DNA from: Hygrocybe punicea | Lineage: Eukaryota; Basidiomycota; Agaricomycetes; Agaricales; Hygrophoraceae | NCBI GenBank assembly: GCA_963556145.1 | Contig: OY744464.1 | Span: 4,960,001-5,024,000 of the forward strand | Length of the DNA: 64,000 bases | Direction of reading: 5' to 3' | Shown here: piece by piece, positions 58,864 through 64,000 of the stretch | How the letters are laid out: each line of letters begins with the position of its first letter | Numbering within the stretch: position 1 is the stretch's first letter | Program-made: the position numbers and the translations under genes | Notes under the pieces: generated by a model | Seen by the model: only the letters and a program-made list of their open reading frames with translations | What the model was told of the DNA's origin: nothing | The model's database searches: none

Positions 58864-59128
58864 TTCCGAGTGCATAGCGAACTTGAAAGCGAACTTTGAA
58901 GGATTTGTGAGTAGCAATTTCATCAGTACTGACTCTCACTTCTTTTTTTGCAAAATGTATTTGAGAACACCTGACAACCTTCGCATACACTTCAAAAGAC
59001 CAAGGCTATCTACTACAGTATTATCGACTTCGGAAGAAAAGAGACAAATGTGGCTGTGACCCTTGTTGGCCAGCTTTATGGAGCCCGTCTTGAGGGCAGT
59101 TTAAAACTGTCAGCCCGAACCGGGAACA

Positions 59129-59719
59129 ATGGATACTCCTATCATGATGCCTATGGATACTCCGATGTCCTCCGAGTCAAAGGAATCCAACACGAACATG
59201 AATCCTCACCAGGAGTTCATGGATTTCTCTATCGTAACGCACTATCCACCATCATCCTCTGAGACTCGGAATCTAACATTCCCGCCCTAGTATCTAGTCA
59301 ATTCCCACTATACTACACGATCCATGGAGTTTTGGCAATCCGTTGTCGAGTACAATGAAATGTTGGGCAAGTTACTTGAAGCTGAGGATGTGTTTTTGCG
59401 GCAGAGGTACGCCGTGATCAAGAAGGAATGCCAGCTCATCAACAAGGAGTTGGAGTATCTTACCGAGGGCAAGATACAGCAACATCATAACATATCCCTG
59501 GCTTGCGCCAGGATGCAGCGCCGGGATTCAACAACATCTCCCCTTTTCCCACCCCATCTCGCTCCCATAATGCAGCTGGGGCCCGCAGAAAGGTTACGCT
59601 TACTCAAACGGAGCCAAGCCGACCAGGCTCGCGACGCCGAAGAAAGAGCGAGGCATAAGGGTCAAACTGGGTCAGAGAACATGGAAAATGCGGGCAATTT
59701 TCCGGAAGTCAGGTTGTAG
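59129..59719 (+). CDS. Small coiled-coil protein, unknown (copy 2)
   Basis: Repeat of 48,651-49,241, with the same 57-bp intron (59,234-59,290) that removes an in-frame TAG. Confidence 0.58.
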
Positions 59720-59892
59720 GAGTCTGCGAGCCTATCTTTTTACTTTTTTAATGTATCACAATAACACACTATTTATTATAAAGGTTACCGGGATTCTAAT
59801 CAAGCACTTAAGTTTTTGTGCAAGCATAAGTGTACACGGTCGTAAGATGGCAACAAATAGTGCATGATTTGCGAGTAATAGTATGTATCCTA

Positions 59893-62521
59893 TTAAAGCT
59901 TCAAGCTGCAAACAGCCAACTGTTGGCGAGGCACTTTGCAAAAAGGACTCTGACGACCAGAAGTCGTATTCAAGTCGAGGCCGCAAAGTGTGAGAATCCA
60001 TTCACATTCTTTGGCCTGCAAAACGGCGGCTACTTTCCCTACATCATCACCAGCAATAATGACCACTATTTCACCAACCCCATCAGGGTGAACGGGAACG
60101 AGCAAACGCAGTGGGACTAACATGGTGCGGGGAACCCTGCTCAACAATTTGACATTGATTGCTGGAGGGTCGCCTGTGACCGGAGTGCCCAGCGTATATG
60201 CAACCTTGTTCTCGTGGGTGCCATTTTCCCAGCTACAATCCGGCGTTCTGGATCCAACGATGCGCACTTTAATAGACTTTCCACGTAAGTGTTCTGTCGC
60301 AAGCCAATGTTCCGCAGGACCTGCGTGAGTAAGCCTGCGTCAAAAACAGGGGGGACAGGAAACGGGAAGCCTTATACTAGATAATAGGGCCTGGGGAGGT
60401 GTTTCATCACGGTATTCTGGTGCATCAAGCCCTTGTTGTGCGTCTCGTAAATGCAGATCTTGACCGGAAGCCGTGTTCCTGGGCGTCAACTCTGGAATGA
60501 ATGCCGACATCTCATTTAGACATAGAGGCGGCCGTGGGGTTCGAGAGGAAGGATCCCAAGCCGGTGTCTGAGAATTAGACGAATCCTGCGCAGGCGTTGA
60601 CAGGATAATCGAATCGGAAACAGCTGGCGACAGCAATTTCAAGTTGCTCGCGAGGATCTCTGGCTGGTGGGAAAGTGGCAGCCGAGTACTGCGTAATTCG
60701 GAGGTGCTCAGAATCAGGACAGTTACGGTTGGACAAATAAGAAAAATTTACTATTTATCAGCCAGAAAGTCTCCCCTGATTTGCGCAATCTTGCCGGTAG
60801 CTTCTAGATAGACACTGTACGTCTCGAGGTATGCATGACGGTCTTGAATTATCCCATAGTACCCTCTATAGCGGTGTGCTTTCACGACGAGAACATGTCT
60901 GCCGGCCATTGGATCTCTGCCCCGCACAAGACCCCGAGCCACTTCAAATTCACACCCCTTAGATTGTTCTCTGACATAGGCCTCTGGCAATGAGATCCGA
61001 CAATCTGCTTGAGCAAAGTCCACGTTGAGGGTATGTACCTGGAAGTCATACAGACTCGGAGGAGAGGGATCCTGCAGTAAAACAGTATAAGCTGCCATGG
61101 CAGGGTAAATGACATCACAAACCTCCGAATAGCTTGACCATGAATGATCAGAGAGGACTTTCAGCATGCTATCGCAAATCCCCAGTACATAACCGCGGCT
61201 TCCTGCCCAAAAGCCATCCCGCACCTCCACATAATCTCCAACTTTGAAGCTTTTGCTAACCTGACACGCTAGCAAGTCAAGCAAAGGCTCGTCTTCGAAG
61301 GTAATTCTGGCATCAGGCTCCTTCCGTAGTTGGACTTGCACAGTATTTTCATGCTTGTCAACTATGGTACCGAGGAAACCCTTCTGCTCCCCACTGATGA
61401 CCCTGACGCGATCGTTAATGCATAGAGTAGCAGCAGCATAGTCAGTATTCCATCTATGCTTGAGTGCTTTGTCGAATCCCAGACTCTCGCTGAAGAGTCT
61501 GAGTTCTTCATAAGTTGGATGTACATTTTTTGTGGTCAAATCATTAAGGGCGAGCACTCGTTCCAATAGACCATGCTTGAAAACTTTGCCTTGGAATTTG
61601 AAACGATCAATCCGTTGCTGAACGGTGTCCGGGCCAAAAACCGTGCGAGCCCGGTCGGGATCGAAGAGTGACTGGTCAGAACGAGTGTAGCGCGTGCGCT
61701 TGGTATCAGAATAAGAGAGGCGGGGTATCACCCACAATCTCACCCTCGAGGTAAACGAGTCCATGTCAGTGACAAAACCGAGGTCCTTTTTATACGTGCC
61801 TTTCTTAATGCGCACCCAATGACCAAATGCGACCACGTCCGTGTTTCGCATTTCCAGGAGTTGTACACGCTCAGAAATCGGCACAAGCATGATTTCCTCG
61901 TTCAGAAAGACAGTGTGCACATTTCGAAAGGCGCGCTGGATGTCTACCCTAGCAGGGGCTTCTACGTATATCGTTCCAGGGATGGAGGGTTGTGAGAAAG
62001 CAGAAACAATCTTGAAGTTCTGGACGCGTCGACTTTGTCGAAGTACAAGTTCAAGACAGTCCGATTCAAAGCCGTGCTGAAGATGTTGGATCAACCAATA
62101 GCATCGCAAGAGAGGATTCGCTTACCTTCACCCTGACACGCCAAAGGCTCACGTCCCCGGGCATCGGTTTACGGAAAGCCGGCGGTTCATTGCTTGAACA
62201 ATCACTCGGGTGGATGGTTAATCGTGGTAGATGCCGCTCCCGGTTTATCATGATGTGTGCCTGAGTTGACAGTTCAACGTGTTCCTCACGAGCAAGTTGC
62301 CAGTGATTGTCCCGGGGGTGACGATGACTCCTTGTGTACGGAAAGTCGTGATCGAGTGGTAAAGTCACGCTTTGATCATCTGAGTCGTCCCCCGAGACGA
62401 AATCTGTATGAACAGGTGCGTGATTCGGACTTGAAGGGAAGGGGAGATACAGCAACAACTTACCATGAAGGCTTCCGTCGTCATGCTCATCCGAGTTGTC
62501 GCTGCGAACATCGGCTTCCAA
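59893..62521 (-). CDS. SPT5-like NGN/KOW-domain protein (copy 2)
   Basis: Repeat of 49,415-52,043 with the same NGN and KOW modules and splice sites. Intact to the same extent as copy 1; neither copy shows decay, which argues against an old duplication. Confidence 0.78.
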
Positions 62522-62802
62522 GTCCAGGAAAGTGGATACCTATTGCCACCGTAGAACTTGGGGAATATAATAATAACACATTCTCAACTCTTACCGTCAG
62601 TCGTCGTTTCTTCAAGTTTAACATGATGCCACACTTGATGCCACATGCGAATATCAAACTTTATGATCAGGAAGAATCCGAGTCCAATACAACAACGTCA
62701 ACATGTACAATCAAGTGTTAAAAGAGATCGCGACAGTAATTTCTTGTTAAGCATAAATATATAAATTCATGGGATGAAAACCGGCAAAAAAATCACCTTG
62801 AT

Positions 62803-63343
62803 TTAGTCCAGGATGATACCCAAATGGTCAGCAATTTGTTGTCTTCGGGCAGCTACTGTGGGAGCAGGGTGCTGGGGTAGCAACGGGAGGTTAAGATGGG
62901 TTGCGGCCGCGATGCAGTTCGCAGCTGGGGACGAGTCATTATCTCCTGTATTTTCTAAATAGATTACATACACGTGAAGCCAATTAATTCCTCACGAGTC
63001 TTCGGCGCTGGTGGTTGGAGTAGTCCATGTAGGCCACGCAGTGGGGCACTCCGACCCGCACTGGAATTGGCAAGTCGCATGGGCAGGCTATGGCATTTGT
63101 GAGATATGCGAACATTACAAGAAACTGAATTTACGTTTGGTCAATCCTGTCGACTGTGGCCTTGACACCGTCAACTTTGGTCTTGATAGCGTCAACTTTC
63201 TTGCTTAGTTGTTTGATAAGGTCTGATAACTCCCGAATGTTGTCCCCAGGAGGTGGGATGTTCGGAATGCGCTCAACTTCCGTAATTACATCTCGGAGAC
63301 CATTAGCCAGTCGGAGGAAATCGGGTTGCAAAACGTCAGCCAT
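62803..63343 (-). CDS. Small helical protein related to passenger gene 1 (copy 2)
   Basis: Repeat of 52,325-52,865. The poly-A run just upstream of its ATG is one base longer than in copy 1, the only difference I noticed between the duplicates. Confidence 0.63.
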
Positions 63344-63900
63344 CGTCAAGGTGTTACAAAAAAAAAAAAAACAGGGCAAGGGGTAAGTGAATTCACTCTC
63401 CGCTCGAAATGCCAGCAAGCATGAATTCGACGGGACTCAACAACGACACGATATTTTGAAAAGAAAACAAAGATGCCAGGCTATTGGCTGGACATGAATA
63501 ATATTGTAAAGCAAGAATGGGAATAATGGTATAAGAATTGGAGTGAGCATCAAAACAGATGTTTGACGGTGATCGCTTCTTAAAGTTAAATTACATAACG
63601 AACGACCCTAAAGGGACAATGTATATAAGTCGCCGAGTTCTGCCCTCACAACTTCCGCTTCCCCGATCAGTAGCCCCCCATCATGAACGCCATAGCTAAA
63701 AAATTCCATGCTTAATAAGCAGTGTCGCTTCTCTCCATTCAAACCGCCCTAGACAGTCATTGTATATAAGTCACCGAATTCCGCCATCGCATCCGCGATC
63801 TTTGCCCTTCCGTAATAGTTAATAAAATAATGAATAAATAATCAATGTTGGAAAAGATATAAATTGCGGAGCGATGATTTAGACTGACATTTGCTGGAGG

Positions 63901-64000
63901 ATGGCTGACGACTTAGATAACTGTGGTGAAGGTTTGTTCTTCCACATTCCGAGTCTACGAGACCGACCGACAATTTATTGCAGAGTCCATCCCAAATTTC
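63901..64000 (+). CDS. Unknown protein, first exons only, cut by the window end (copy 2)
   Basis: MADDLDNCGE, the first intron, and the start of exon 2 as at 53,422. The intact version of the gene that copy 1 loses at the gap may continue beyond this window. Confidence 0.55.
   Translation, partial: MADDLDNCGEGLFFHIPSLRDRPTIYCRVHPKF

Larger units (their letters stand above)
54483..64000 (+). repeat. ~9.5-kb direct duplication, copy 2 (runs off the window)
   Basis: Repeats 44,005-53,521 with the same gene order and orientation. The only difference noticed is 14 instead of 13 As at ~63,358. All genes below repeat those of copy 1. Confidence 0.95.

Overview
This window is nuclear DNA of a filamentous basidiomycete, most likely a mushroom-forming Agaricomycete. 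Genes are split by many short introns (about 45-60 bp, GT-AG, often with a CTAAC branch site). There are Agaricomycete-type Gypsy elements, a Plavaka-type DNA transposon, and several protein families that I know as strongly expanded in mushroom genomes. No bacterial, viral, CRISPR or confident tRNA/rRNA feature was found. Gene models were spliced by eye, so intron edges are approximate.

Positions 1-28,700 are a stack of nested mobile elements. The oldest readable layer is Gypsy element A on the minus strand: 5' LTR about 27,758-27,999, primer-binding site 27,737-27,755, gag-like region 27,735-26,808 continuing at 9,048-8,352, RT/RNase H 8,351-6,358, and integrase zinc finger 1,294-816. A is interrupted twice. 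(i) A 5.06 kb Tc1/mariner-like element (1,295-6,357) has ~243-bp terminal inverted repeats, an apparently intact DD34E transposase and two host-type passenger genes. (ii) A 17.76 kb LTR-bounded element B (9,049-26,807) has two 906-bp LTRs that look almost identical and an ACGG target duplication. Inside B I see no RT or integrase. It holds gag-like repeats, a hypothetical gene (14,182-16,420), a complete-looking Plavaka transposase (17,530-20,820) and a broken copy of a PHO80/PCL-type cyclin (21,205-22,552). Degenerate LTR material continues to about 31,500.

Positions 31,600-42,800 are a compact conserved block. It has a Ser/Pro-rich protein with a possible histone-fold segment (31,602-34,706, +), the second-largest subunit of RNA polymerase I (34,899-39,219, -) and a NUP98-type FG nucleoporin (39,400-42,761, +). 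The last two are divergent and share a 180-bp promoter.

Positions 44,005-54,382 hold seven genes: a DUF6698-like protein, two small coiled-coil proteins, a Reb1-type Myb protein, an SPT5-like NGN/KOW protein, a small repeated-family protein, and an unknown protein cut by a gap. After exactly 100 Ns (54,383-54,482) the same sequence restarts and runs to the window end (54,483-64,000 matching 44,005-53,521). The only difference I noticed is one A in a poly-A run. This is either a very recent tandem duplication or, more likely, an assembly artefact such as an unmerged dikaryon haplotype or overlapping contigs.
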